Positions 23,436-34,899 of a DNA stretch of 64,000 nt are shown in pieces. Location of the stretch: positions 1,250,938-1,314,937 of the forward strand of contig JAJEKV010000020.1 of assembly GCA_021234155.1 (NCBI GenBank), read 5' to 3'. The notes under the pieces were generated by a model. That model was not told where the DNA came from, made no database searches, and worked only from the letters and a program-made list of their open reading frames with translations. The position numbers and the translations under genes were made by a program. The stretch comes from Isoetes taiwanensis (Eukaryota; Streptophyta; Lycopodiopsida; Isoetales; Isoetaceae). Positions within the stretch are counted from its first letter, which is position 1. Each line of letters starts with the position of its first letter.

Positions 23436-24783
23436 TCAAAAAAGCAATCCAGCATTTTTCCCATCGTCTGGCAGCATCGGTATGTTGGCTGGGCGACCGA
23501 GCAGCAGAGCAACATATTGATGAAACAATTCTCCGTTCATTCTTTTGTGAAGTGGCAATCTCAAAGTCCGGTGAATCATGGCGTCCATGTCTCTGTAAGC
23601 AGATGCACAGCTTCTGTACATCTCAAACACCATCCCCACCTGTGCATCATGCGAAAAACTGCTGCTGAAGAACGCCATTATGCTGCACACTGTTGCAACC
23701 AATGAAGGATTGAATTGTGTAACCATAACCCCAACAATTGCCGCCGCTGCAGCACAGAAAGCAAAAGCCGGAGCAATAACTGCTAACACTTTGTTAAGCT
23801 TCAGCCCTTTCTCCCAAAACCACATACTCTTCAATATCTTTTTCTCTAATCCTCTCTGCAACCTTCTTCAAATCTTCCACCATCTCCTGAGTCCATCCAT
23901 TAGAGGGTTTGGAAATTGCAATCTCAGGCACAGATTTATCTACTTCAGTGAAGCAGATTGGATGAACTCCAGTGGGAAATTTTTCTAAGCAATTTGGAGT
24001 CAGAGGAAGAGGATAAGATGCCCTGATACTGTCTAATCGATGAGTTTTATCCTGCAAGAATGTCTGTGCATCTTCTCTCAGGCTTGGATCTGTGCTAAGA
24101 GTTCCTTCGATTTCTTTCACCAAACTACTAATAAATCTGGCTGCACCACGCTGCTCTTCTGCAAGCTGAGATGGCTGGAAATGATTAATAACCAGCATCA
24201 TACCTCCAGCTATGGAGTTTAGCAGAGCTACTCCAACGGCCACATTTAAAGAAGCTGCGCCTGTTCGGTTTACAGCTGCTAAAATGGCTGCAGAAATTGT
24301 GGCCAGTCTAACAGTGCCTTGGAATAATTGGTTCCAATTATCCCTCTGTTTTCCAATATTTGTATGCATTTGGCTTCTGTCCGCTGCCATAACTGCTAAC
24401 ATCCGAGCCTTGGCCTCTATCATACAGTTCTTAGAGCCATCTTCGTTGGTCCACCCTTTGCCGGAATTGGGAGAGGAAATTTTTGGCGATGGTGATGTGG
24501 GCACCTCCCAGAATTGGGACGTGCTTAGATCCCAAACCGGTGCCGATGCAGAATAGATTTTATTCTTTGATGCTTTTATGCTCAAAGGCTTCAGCGTTGG
24601 TCGCCAAATTCCTTTCACATTCAAACTCTGTCGCAAACCAGAGATTTTATTAATGCTCCTGCTTCCCTGAAGAAATGCGGATTGCAAATTTGGGCCAGCT
24701 CTCGCTGTTGCCTCCATGCTTAAAAACTTCAAGTCTGGCCCTGAATTCAAGCTCCAATCTGGTGGATTTGACGGCAGTTTCAA
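23436..24783 (-). pseudogene. At4g22030-like protein ('probable F-box protein' family), one frameshift
   Basis: The first 330 codons (24783-23794) contain a Ser/Lys-rich N-terminus and then the conserved core of this plant family: ADRSQMHTNIGKQRDNWNQL, a small-residue hydrophobic segment (LATISAAILAAVNRTGAASL), GGMMLVINHFQPSQLAEEQR and a YPLPLTPNCLEKFP motif. The remaining conserved part continues one base out of frame at 23816-23436. It holds GLKLNKVLAVIAPAFAF, a second hydrophobic segment, DAQVGMVFEMYRSCASAYRD, and FHQYVALLLGRP. The shift lies in GGGAGAAAGGG near 23808-23820. Read through, the protein would be about 449 residues, similar to relatives. It is intronless. The biochemical role of the family is not established. 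The two hydrophobic stretches could be membrane segments. A single indel could also be a sequencing error. Confidence 0.7.
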
Positions 24784-27538
24784 AGTCTTGGTGCCGGATT
24801 ATGTTTAGATTTTGAGGAAGAGCCTCTTAGTATGACAGCTAGAATTGAGCGCCTTTGTTTAGGCAGGAAGTTCTGGTTTGCAGATACTGCAGATCGGTTA
24901 CAGTATTTATATGTCGAAATTCGATTATTATTTTTTGAAGCGAGAAGCTGCATTGATGATTCCACGATTCAAACATACAAGATTGAATGAGTCCAGTCAA
25001 GCAAGCAGAACGTGCTAACATACAAGATTTTTCAAAAGCTTATCCGCAAAATAAAGCATTAAGTAGTAGTAGAACGCGCGTTTTTTTAGATCACATTTGA
25101 CTGGATGGTAATTTTGTACATATTGTAAATTTTGTTTGACTTTTGAAGATTTTGTAAATTTTGTTTGACTTTTTGAAGATTTTGTTTTTATAAAATTTCG
25201 ATCTTGCCAAATAATATAACGAGGCTTAGACATATGGATTGCGCTATTCGTTAAATAAAAGCAATATAATAAACATTAGAAACGTGTGCAATGATACCAA
25301 GTGTTACTCATGGACGCACAGACTGGATAGATATATTTTTGTCCAATACTCATCCAGAGTCTTTCATGCCTAAAAACTAACAACACATACGAGAAAGCCA
25401 AATCTGGCTTTGAGTACGATACTATACATTATCCTCTAGCAGCATACTGGTGTAATTTGATTTTTGGGTTGCCCCTAGGGGGGCAAACCCTTGTTTATGT
25501 GGGCTTTTGGCATATCCTAGGTATATGCTAGAATATCCCGAGGATATGCTAGTGACTGCTCAAAACCTCCTATTTCCTGTAAACTCTCGGTCACCTGGTA
25601 AAGAACTTCGTGACGCGTTCTAACTGGGTAGCTCGGTAGGGCGGATCGTTTTTAATCGATCTTTGGGCCACACATGATACTTAAGCTTGTGTTGCGGGTG
25701 ATTAATTCTTAGCCGAGGGCTCTTGGTTGATGCACGTTTTTATGCATGAAGAACCACAAACAGGCTGTGCTTATTGATGAGGATTTGCTCTGCGACTTCA
25801 TTTTGAGAAGGGAAAGGATCTGCCTATATTAAATCGGGCCAATATGCCTCCGGGCTCTGTGCCAAAACCTGTAGCATAGAATCAGGTTTATAGGGAAGAG
25901 TAAACCGTTGCCCAATAATGCACTTTGCTCTACTGATTTCGGTTTGATTGGCTACTCATTCATCCTGAGCATTTGTTAAGATTGTTGTGATCGATCTTCT
26001 GTATTTAACCATGGCTTTGTTGGATAGAGTTTGTATTACCTCCTTTGATCGGGTTTTTTGTTTGAAGTGGTTAAGCTCCCATAGAACACAGATATGGTAA
26101 TGTAAAGTAAGAAATTTATGGGAAACAAGTAGCCACGCGACACAAAAAGTGATGAAGATTAGGATTGAGATGGGTATAGCTTACGTAAGTATTTGTATTT
26201 ACTTTTATTCTGGATCATCTTCTTATTTGGATTTTAGATATTATTCTTGCAACAACAATGCAATTGAGGAAGCGTGAGCCGCATAACCTTTGTAAGGATC
26301 CACTATTTTCCACCTATGATACTGATTGTTACCAAATGTATCTACATTTATTACTAAGTTTTATGCTGGATATTATGTTGTAAATGATCATGGTTTTACT
26401 TGGGCATAAAAATCACTTAACGATCTGTCTACTTTCATGGCATTGCACGTGAGATAGACCTGTTGTATGCATGCTGCTTTGGCTTGCTTGGAGGCGAATC
26501 AACACCATGAGCACTGCATTAATGTGAGACAGATTATATGCAATGGCTGAGCAGTAACTTTTTAATGAAATAACATGGCTCAATAGTGTTGCTATTGCGA
26601 TTTGGTGTACTTTTTTAAATGAATTGTTTATGTTATGCATTTGTACAGACCTTGAATGTTATTTGTAAAATAACTAGGTTATCTTTGGCCATGATTCGCT
26701 TCTCTTGTTTGGCTGGATTCTTATTCATCTTTGTTTTGCAGCAAGGGTTTTGTAAAAATTTGACACGCCATTTGATTTAGCGCTTCTGCATCTATCTGAA
26801 ATTTTGCTTCCGATCTCATTGGGCTTTTTGTCCTATCCATTATTCTAATTTCTCATCTGCTTGGGAAGTCAGCCCCTCATAACGATTATGTTTTCTAATA
26901 ACATTAGGATTATCCTGCCTGTGAGCTACAGTAAATGGACCACTTGTACGTACCTTACAAACAAAGCTGCAGTCATTTCTTTGCCTCTATTCTGCCTTTA
27001 GTCATATATATTCTTCATATGCAACTTCCAGGCTTGTTATTCTGCATTTTAGAGCCTTCCAATATGGAGTATTGGACCTTCTAAGGTAACAGTGAGAAAG
27101 AAGTCTCTTTAAGTAAACCATTAGTAGGACCAGTATTATGGTAGATAGTAATAGTATCATAATAGTAAAATGTTTTGAGATTTTTCATTTTACTTTGAAA
27201 CTTGAAGGTGTTACAGTTTATGTACATAAAAGTAGCTCAATGAAGAATGTGGATGCGCCACATTTTAGTGCAAAGCGTGTGCAACTTGAGGATGGCCGAT
27301 ATATAGCATATGATTGATGCACATGATTGCTGGAATGGTATGTATTATTTTTTTTAGCAGGAATCATTTATTGATGAAAGACATAGACATTGTTATGAGG
27401 TATCTTCAATTGTCCTTTATTTCAGAGTTTGGTTAGTTTCGAAAATCGAGTGATAGTGGTTACTTGTGGTTCTTGGAAACCTCAGTTATTTCACATAGTT
27501 TGTTCTGGCTCCTGACACTTAAAATGAATTTGTGGAAG
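24784..27538. other. Non-coding stretch
   Basis: No gene was recognised. A tandem repeat of about 29 bp (AAGATTTTGTAAATTTTGTT) is at 25125-25185. The palindromic repeat at 25455-25570 is listed separately. The region before 27539 should contain upstream CTP synthase exons if the gene were complete, but none were found. Confidence 0.45.
25455..25570. repeat. Hairpin repeat family B, copy 1
   Basis: It contains TTTTTGGGTTGCCC, CTAGGGGGGC and AAACCCTTGTTTATGTGGG, forming a GC hairpin with GGGTT/AACCC ends, then TATCCTAGGTATATGC and ATATGCTAGTGACTGCT. A second copy is at 58135-58240. Confidence 0.6.
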
Positions 27539-27959
27539 GTGAATCCAAAAATGGTACGCCAGCTGGAGAATGCAGGGCTTCGATTTGTTGGTTGGGATAA
27601 ATCTGGAGAGAGAATGGAGGTGATACCTCAGATTGAATTTCTAATTGTATAAATAATTGCCACCCCCATTCTGATATTATGTGCATTTCACAGATTGTGG
27701 AACTACCAGAACATCTATATTACCTTGATGTTCAATTTCATCCAGAGTTCAAATGAAGACTTGGATGTCCTTCTGCAGTCTGGGTGATTAACCTTTACCA
27801 TTATTATTTGGTCCTTCACTACGTAATCTTGTTATTATGTTCAGGTCTTCTCAGCTGGAATCATACTTGAAGCAATACAAAGTAAGGCCTCAGAAGATTT
27901 TACGAGAAAATGGAGTAAATGGCAAACACATTATTTGTAATGGGACTGGAGTACAGTAA
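27539..27959 (+). pseudogene. Last three exons of a CTP synthase gene, with internal stop
   Basis: Exon 27539-27619 encodes VNPKMVRQLENAGLRFVG and ends ATGGAG|GTGATA. Exon 27694-27789 starts after TTTCACAG and encodes IVELPEHLYYLDVQFHPEFK. Exon 27845-27959 starts after TTATGTTCAG and encodes SSQLESYLKQYKVRPQKI to a TAA stop. These are the end of the glutamine amidotransferase domain of CTP synthase, which makes CTP from UTP. The FHPEF motif with the catalytic His and Glu is present. The codon after HPEFK is TGA where the family has Ser, and the next positions have lost conserved Pro residues. No upstream amidotransferase Cys exon or synthase domain was found. It is a decayed 3' fragment. Confidence 0.75.
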
Positions 27960-30510
27960 TCATTTTTGCAATTGCATTTATATTGCGAATACACAATTAT
28001 TCAAGTTTTTTTGACGGATGCATACATGCTTTTGTGCAAACATCTACACACTTGTAGAGGAGCATATAATACACAGGAAGTAACAGGTTATCCTACTTCT
28101 AATGATACATGAGAAGTTGTAGACGTTGAGGTCAAGCTTCTTCGATGGTAGGTGTAAAGGGTAAGTAGATGAAACTGGGAATACACAATGAAATGCACAT
28201 CTGGAAGTTGGCCAATATTTCATGTAACGATTGCAATGTAGTTGCCATTGTACCATTTTTTGTTGGGGGCAACAGCTATTTCTTTCGTGTTTTGAAGGCA
28301 CTAATTCCAATCTCAATCTTGGAAATTTACAAATTTGCCTGCATTTCAAGCTGAGAGTTATAGTAATGTCTTACACATATTGCTAGATCCGATTTACTAG
28401 TTATCCACAGAGATATTGAAAATTACTAGTCGTCAATGGATGTTGAAAAAGTACCTTCCGGTACAGGAGGGATATATTAATCCAAAAAGTTGGTAGATGA
28501 ACTGTTATTTTTGCTCTTTGAAATAAGCAAAGTGCCAACTAATCAGTTCCATATTATCATGGACTAGCTTCTTATATTGTAACTAGAAAAAGTGCCGTTA
28601 AATGATGTTGGAAGCTTTCAATGGTTGCCCTTCCGGTACCTTGGGCTTAAGATATTATTGCCACAGTTTGCGGAAATTCTAACTGTCGAATTTTTACCCG
28701 ATGGTGCTTAGGGTCACATTGCAGGTCAAAATGGTTATGTTTGCCTCTTTAAGGGATTTGAGTTGAATAATTTCTCTTGTGATACTCGACCATTTCAGTT
28801 CACTCCACTTTGAGGTGAATCAAATGGGATCTTTGCATAAAAACAATAGAACTAAGAAAAATGAATTAAAGTGTTTCTCAAGCCCAAAGATTGCTAAAAA
28901 TTATGTAGTAAGCATCTAAGGGTGGAATCACTCTATAACCCATCCAAGCTCAAAGATAGGTGAAAATTGCACAGTAAGCATCTAAGGGAGGAATCACAAT
29001 GTAACCTTACCAAAATGAAGTTTGGACGAGGTGATGTCCAAGAAAATGATATCACACATGCGCCATTTCAAAAATTCAGTTAAATGAAGCATCTAAGCCC
29101 AAAAAGAAAAAAAATGAAGAGCCCTATAACTCTTGGTTGTTTTTTGGGTTGAAGTTATAGAAAGAAATCGGATTCATCATGAAGAAGCTTATATAATCTT
29201 TATATCCCGTTGGAAATTTGAAACTAGAAGTCAATTCAAGGAGCTTTTGGATCTTTGGATTTATTAAAAGCAGCTGTCGGGTTTTGATCTCGCTTAGTGA
29301 TTAACAGATGCTGCAATTTATTATAGGATGTATTAGCCACTTGGAGATACCAAATCAATGTTTTTTTGAGGTTGGAGAGTGATCACAAATACACGCTCGG
29401 CCCTAAAATCCCGATTTTTGCAACTGCAGTAGGTTTTGGTCAAATCTCATGGGTTTTCAAATCATTTGTGATAATTTAGGGCAATAGGAAACTTTTTTTC
29501 TCTTCCATCCTCCCTTCCCTTTTTTGAAGGACAAAAGCAAAAGGTTTATCAATCAAAATTACAGAATTTGCATGTCTCATCTAACTGTGTAAGCACAAGA
29601 AGATGCCATAAGAACACAAGCCTAAAGCACAATATACTTATTTCAGAATAGAAGACTAATGATGAGAACCAATTTGAAGATACTAAATCCAAATACATTG
29701 TTCCTCACTTCTGGCTCAAGGGAGGAATACTTCTAAGCCATCAGTATCTTATCTTGGGCCATAGCTACCCCCCACGAGCCAACCCTCATAAAGCCATGGT
29801 ATCAACAAGCAGCAATTCCCATGGATAATGATAATTTTACTCTTCCCTTTTTCCTGCATACTGCGCATTCATATTGCAGCAAACTTTTATGTTTGTACAT
29901 GTACGTGGCATCATTTGAAACCTGTTGTTCTTCATTTTCTGTTTTTATTACACAAATATAAATTGCATATTCTAATGTATTGCATACCATTCATAATCTC
30001 CAAATCTCATGGAAGATTTATAGCCTCAAGCACAGTCACTATAAAAATATGACATGTAACTTATGCCATCTTGCAACAAGCAAAATGATCTTCGGACAAC
30101 AAGTATAAAAAAATAAAATAAAATAAAACAAAATAACAAAGAACAAATATGATTCATGGTGTCGATTAATAATCACTATGGCTACCCTGTCTCTACTGGA
30201 TCCTGATGCAGTATTAGACTGAAGAAAATAGCATTCATCAGGCCTTAATGCTAACCTGCAATATTGTTGAATCAGAGCATTGAAGGCTTGTGTCTTATAT
30301 TATCTTATCTTCTCAAAATAATGTGTGTTAACCTTCATGACGCATAATGCCATGCAACAGAAGCAAATAGAGTTCTGAAATTTGAAGCTAAACTTAATGA
30401 ACTTGTACCTTGATGTGACCAGTCAAACCTACTGTTTAGAGCTCATTTCTATGTCTTGGCCTGACACATTCAGGACCTTTTGAACCAAAGGTTTCTAACT
30501 TAAATTAGGA
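27960..30510. other. Non-coding stretch
   Basis: No gene was recognised. A short direct repeat (AGTAAGCATCTAAGGGWGGAATCAC) is at 28908-28995. At 29512-29560, TTTTTTGAAGGACAAAAGC resembles the 3' end of L1-type LINEs on the minus strand, as also seen at 47579 and 50322. An (AAATA)-like tract lies near 30107-30140. Confidence 0.4.
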
Positions 30511-31156
30511 TTCTAGAATGGGACTCCCATGAAACCAACAAACCGCCCGAACTTAGACTTGCTTCTCATTCATCTCAGCAGATTTTCTACAATGGTGGAT
30601 AGTGGGTAGCCGCACACATGCGAACTACCCATAAAAGGGAAAATCCAATTATATCATTTGGACCCCAACAAAATACAATGATACTAGAGGCTGGTGCACC
30701 GCCAGAAAGCTTATCACCGGGATTAAAAACCCCGCCCTTTCGGTTTTCGAGGAAAAACCTAGTGATAAGCCTTCGCAAGGGGCTTGGACAAACGTAAGGC
30801 ATAAAAATCGCTCCCAAAACCCACGAATGGAAAAGTCGAAACAGATGCCGCTCGCGAACCTGTACCTGCACATCACCAACAAAACAACAAAACAAAACAA
30901 ACCTCCCAGAGTGGAGGGGGCTGATTCTGCTAGCGTGCCAATTTGATAAAAAATACAATAACAAAGAAGGGGGAGGGTGGGTTCAAAGAGAATAAGGCAT
31001 GCTGAGAGAGAAGAGGAAGCGCCGATGAGAAGTCGGCGAAAACGCCCTAAAATAGCGAACTCCCAACCGTAATCCGCATGCGCCACCAAGATGCATGCAA
31101 AACGTGCATGCTCGTCCCATTCTAGAATGGCGATCCGATGTCTCGGATCGATGGGA
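30511..31156 (-). mobile_element. Structured repeat family A, full copy (646 bp)
   Basis: Reverse-oriented copy of the 9474-10131 repeat with the same ends (TCCCATCGATCCGAG at its 5' end, ATTCTAGAA at its 3' end) and the same palindromes. It also has the central fold, with outer arms GAAGGCTTATCAC / GTGATAAGCTTTC. It is flanked by unrelated sequence, so it is an independent insertion. No clear target-site duplication was seen. Confidence 0.8.
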
Positions 31157-33738
31157 TTGCTGCTCATGTATCTCAAAAACAATGATATACAAGACGTAAT
31201 CTATATAAGCAAATTACCTACGTTTTGGCCCCATATAAAAAATGACAATCGAAAGAAGCCGGTCGGCCGTTATGAGGAGTTTGCTCCAGAGAATTGGGCT
31301 TGGACTGGTCAAATACCAAGCAAAAACAGTCATCCGAAAAGAATCTTGGTGTTGAGTATGCCTCATAATATCGTTAATCGAGAAATCAAACGAATGCCAA
31401 TATGTTACACCGAAATTCCAGAGTCCATGTGTCCGAGGAGCTCAACATCTAAGAAGGAGTTAGTGATGAAAATGGGCACCATCACCTTCACAAAATGTCA
31501 ATGTTTTAAAATAGCAATTTTGATTGATTGTAAAAACATGACTTTCAAGTACAATTTAAGCCACTTCACCCTCCGGCCATGGAAGGCAACCCTCCGTGCG
31601 CAGCACCTTGTTTGTTAAGCACCCAATAAATATTGCAAATGGTGCTATTGTTTGTCATGCAAAACTCCACTCCTGCACATTTTGAAAGAAATAAAAGACC
31701 CACCTAAAGAAATTATAAAAGGGCAGTAAATAGAGCTAGATTGATGGTTTTAGCATGCAAGAAATTCACTGCTGAAGAACACATAGTGTACTATACGAAT
31801 TCCTTGCAAGGCTCCAAAATAGAAAATAATAAAGGGTAGTGGTAGCATGTGAAGGCACTAGCTTGTGGGACCATTTGCCTCCTTTAGCAGCATAATCTAG
31901 GCATGCTTGGGAATGTGGACAGTCAGAAGAACCTGAACAAAACTTGATAGCATTTTCAATATGGTTTATGGACTTTGAAATACTTTGAACTATCTTTGAG
32001 AAATAAAATTCTAGAAAGATGAAGATGGCAATAAGAATAGAAGCCTACATTAGCTACACTTGCAAACAACTTCTCCACACTGAGACCACCTATACTTTAT
32101 GCAGGATTCAACGATGTTTGGAATTTAAAAAGAGAAATTAGTAATGACAACTGTCAGAGCACATATGCTGGACAGAATACAATAGCTCCAAAAAGTCATA
32201 CTTATCGTGTATAAGCAGAGACATTCACATCCTTGTCTTTCTCTACCACAGAAGCCAAGAAATGTAAAACAAAACCGCTTTAAACATTATTGCCAATGAT
32301 AAACTAAGATCATACAAAAATAATCCGAACATAAAACCTTTGCATCAGTTGGACCGATTCGATGCTGCTGCATGCAAAGCAGACAATTTTTTACGAAGTA
32401 ATGTGTGATTAACGAATCTAGGCATGGTGATAGATAGATCCACTAGAAAGCATGAATCCACATCTCTCAAATTGCATTGGAAACACGTTTCCAAACCCCG
32501 CTTAACTTAAAACGACCTGCCCCACTACATGTAATGGCCTCAAAAACAACATTCTTATGTCGGAAGGAAAAGGTTTGATCTCATAATTTTTTTTACAAAA
32601 TTTCTATAAAAGTTTCCATGTTTTGTAAAATAAATTATGAGATCAAGCCTTGAAGATAAAACTGCAAAGCTAAATCCCCTGCCAATTTTCAATTTAAATA
32701 GACAATGCTCCAGAAACCTCCATGCACAATGACACAAAGAATATTGAGAAAATATATCGTACTTCAAAATAGTTAACAGGTCCATGTTGGAAAGATTAAG
32801 GAAATGCAAAATCATACTTGGACGGATGGCTGCTACTCTGACTGAAGCCCCTTATTGAAATTATATGCTCTAGAAGTGAAGTCCCTTGTTGAAATTCCAC
32901 ATTATTGGCATTCATGAATTTCTTGCATATTAAACCATGTTGAAGATAAATCTATGGCAGCCTTCGAGTGTGGAAGAGGTATTGTAATGGGAGCTCTTAC
33001 AAGGATAAATTGGCCCAAGTGCAGATGGGTATGATACATTTCGTAATAAGCAGATACATCCGCTTTTTAAGGCTAGTTAAGGGGTCCCTGAGTGTATTTA
33101 TACATCCCTCCAGGGTATTATCTCCCATCAGCCGTCTTTTGAACCTTCCCCTTAGTCGAGTATTCCCATTCACCCGCCCTTGTAGCAAACATTGACATAG
33201 TAAATCTGATATATAAACCAAGAAAAGAATAAAATCGAGACTTCAAAATACTACAATACTTAGCAGACCATAGAAACAATACAAAAATTGACCAGAGATA
33301 ATGACTAAGCATTTTCATTTTGTTTAAGTAGAGCAACATTATTTGCCCTGTTTCGAGTTATTTCTGCTTTAAGAAGAAAAAAAGAAAGGCATATATGCCA
33401 CACCTCGTTACAAAATCCATTGTGTTTTTCCATTGCGTTGCATGAGTGGCAAAGGAACTTCTGCAAGTCCAATGTTTTGAAAGCTCCCCAAAATAGTTTA
33501 GCTCTGAAAATTTGAACTACGCCTGCATCAATAGCTGAATTGCATCTGCATGGCTTCCAATCCCAACAAATGAAATTGTTTTTCAACATAAGCTTCTAAA
33601 AGAAAGCCACAATATGAGAGCACTTTCCCTTGAAAATATGAAATGTTCAGGTAGAGAAGTATTCTTGGGCTATAAATACTACAAATTCGTACACCCCGCT
33701 CAGGATGGACAATACCAAAATGAAGTTGCAACCTGAAT
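31157..33738. other. Non-coding stretch with one unrecognised ORF and a LINE-like terminal hairpin
   Basis: An open frame from 31157 to 31617 on + (contains GRYEEFAPENWAWTGQIPSK) has no family I recognise and has no convincing start outside the repeat. At 31573-31614, CCATGGAAGGCAACCCTCCG plus TGCGCAGCACCTTGTTT matches 63603-63643 closely. This suggests a shared retroelement terminus. Nothing else was recognised. Confidence 0.35.
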
Positions 33739-33905
33739 AAAATAGAATAGAATAGAATAGAATAGAATAGTTTTTTTATCGTCCACTGAGACCAATCGGC
33801 CTATGGGACCCAGAAGGAGCGCAGCAAACTTATTACTGTCCGGGTTAAAAAACCCCCGCCCCGAAGGGTTTTCGAGGGAAAAACCGTGGCAGTAATAAGA
33901 ATGCT
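33739..33905 (-). other. LINE 3' tail with conserved RNA-like fold
   Basis: Read on minus: an outer stem CTTATTACTG / CAGTAATAAG extended by CAGCA / TGCTG. It encloses a GGTTTTT..AAAACC hairpin and a GGGTTTTTTAACCC hairpin. Then come TGGGTCCCATAGGCCGATTG, GTCTCAGTGGAC and AAAAAA, and finally (CTATT)n. The same layout is found with different bases in the stems at 9855-9931 and 30700-30775. Confidence 0.7.
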
Positions 33906-34899
33906 GTCAAACTGTACAAGTATACATCATCATGAAATAAATGTGTATGTACATGTCAAGTGCGTGCCCGAGGACATAGCTGATCTCGCATGTCCATGAC
34001 CTCCTGAAGGTATGATCCTAGCATCCGTACGGATGCCGTGCTCAATGTCACATGTAGCGGCTGGCCAGGCCCGACCAACTTCGGCATAGATAGCGTCCGG
34101 ATTTGATCATATCTTTGGGCAACTTTGAAGCGTGATGAGATTCATCCTCAATGACTCCCATTTGGCGGCATTGATGTAGCCCCGCCCGACGTGGCTCACC
34201 AATCCATCTGCATGTCTCAATTCAAGATGATGTGCCCCTCAGGCGAATGGAGGCAATGAGTCCGCGGCTCTTTTCATGGGCAAGTGGGTGCGCAGTAGCA
34301 TTGTGGGCCTCGTTCCAATGTGGGATTTATGTGGCGCCTGGTAGTGTCTTTCGTCTTGACCTGTTCAAAGGCAAGCGGCATCCCAAAGCTTGCCGATGAA
34401 GCAAGCGTCAAGATATTGCCTCAAGCTATGGCGATCTGCCTCTGTTTGCACATGTATGCACCCGTGCTCTCGCACATTCCATCTAGCCATCCATTGAGCT
34501 CTCTTTTCCCTCCAAAGGGGCCTTGAGGCGTTGTGGCCCCATTGCCATGATATAAGCTAGTTTTGGGAGACGAGCATCGTCCATGTTGACCACCTTCGAA
34601 AATAGACAATGTGGCGATCAAGGGCGCCCTCCAAGAGGCAAGAATCCCCTTTTCTGCAGTAGAATTTGATATGGGACTGTGGACTTCACCCCCTAGTGCT
34701 CGTTACCAAGAAGGCTTTCTTCGCACTCCCCAAGTCATTCCAAGTAGCGAGGGATACCACCGGGCCCCATACTTCCACCCCCGAGATAAAAGGACAGGGC
34801 TCCACTAAGACTTTGAACAGGGTGACCGATGGGTCCAATCATACAACTCCGCTCTATGACTATTGTTTTGCATTGCATATAGTGCTTTCCAGCCACCGT

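Noticed and set aside
30649-31182. 177-codon minus-strand ORF
   Set aside because: It lies almost wholly in structured repeat family A; equivalent frames in the other copies are not conserved.
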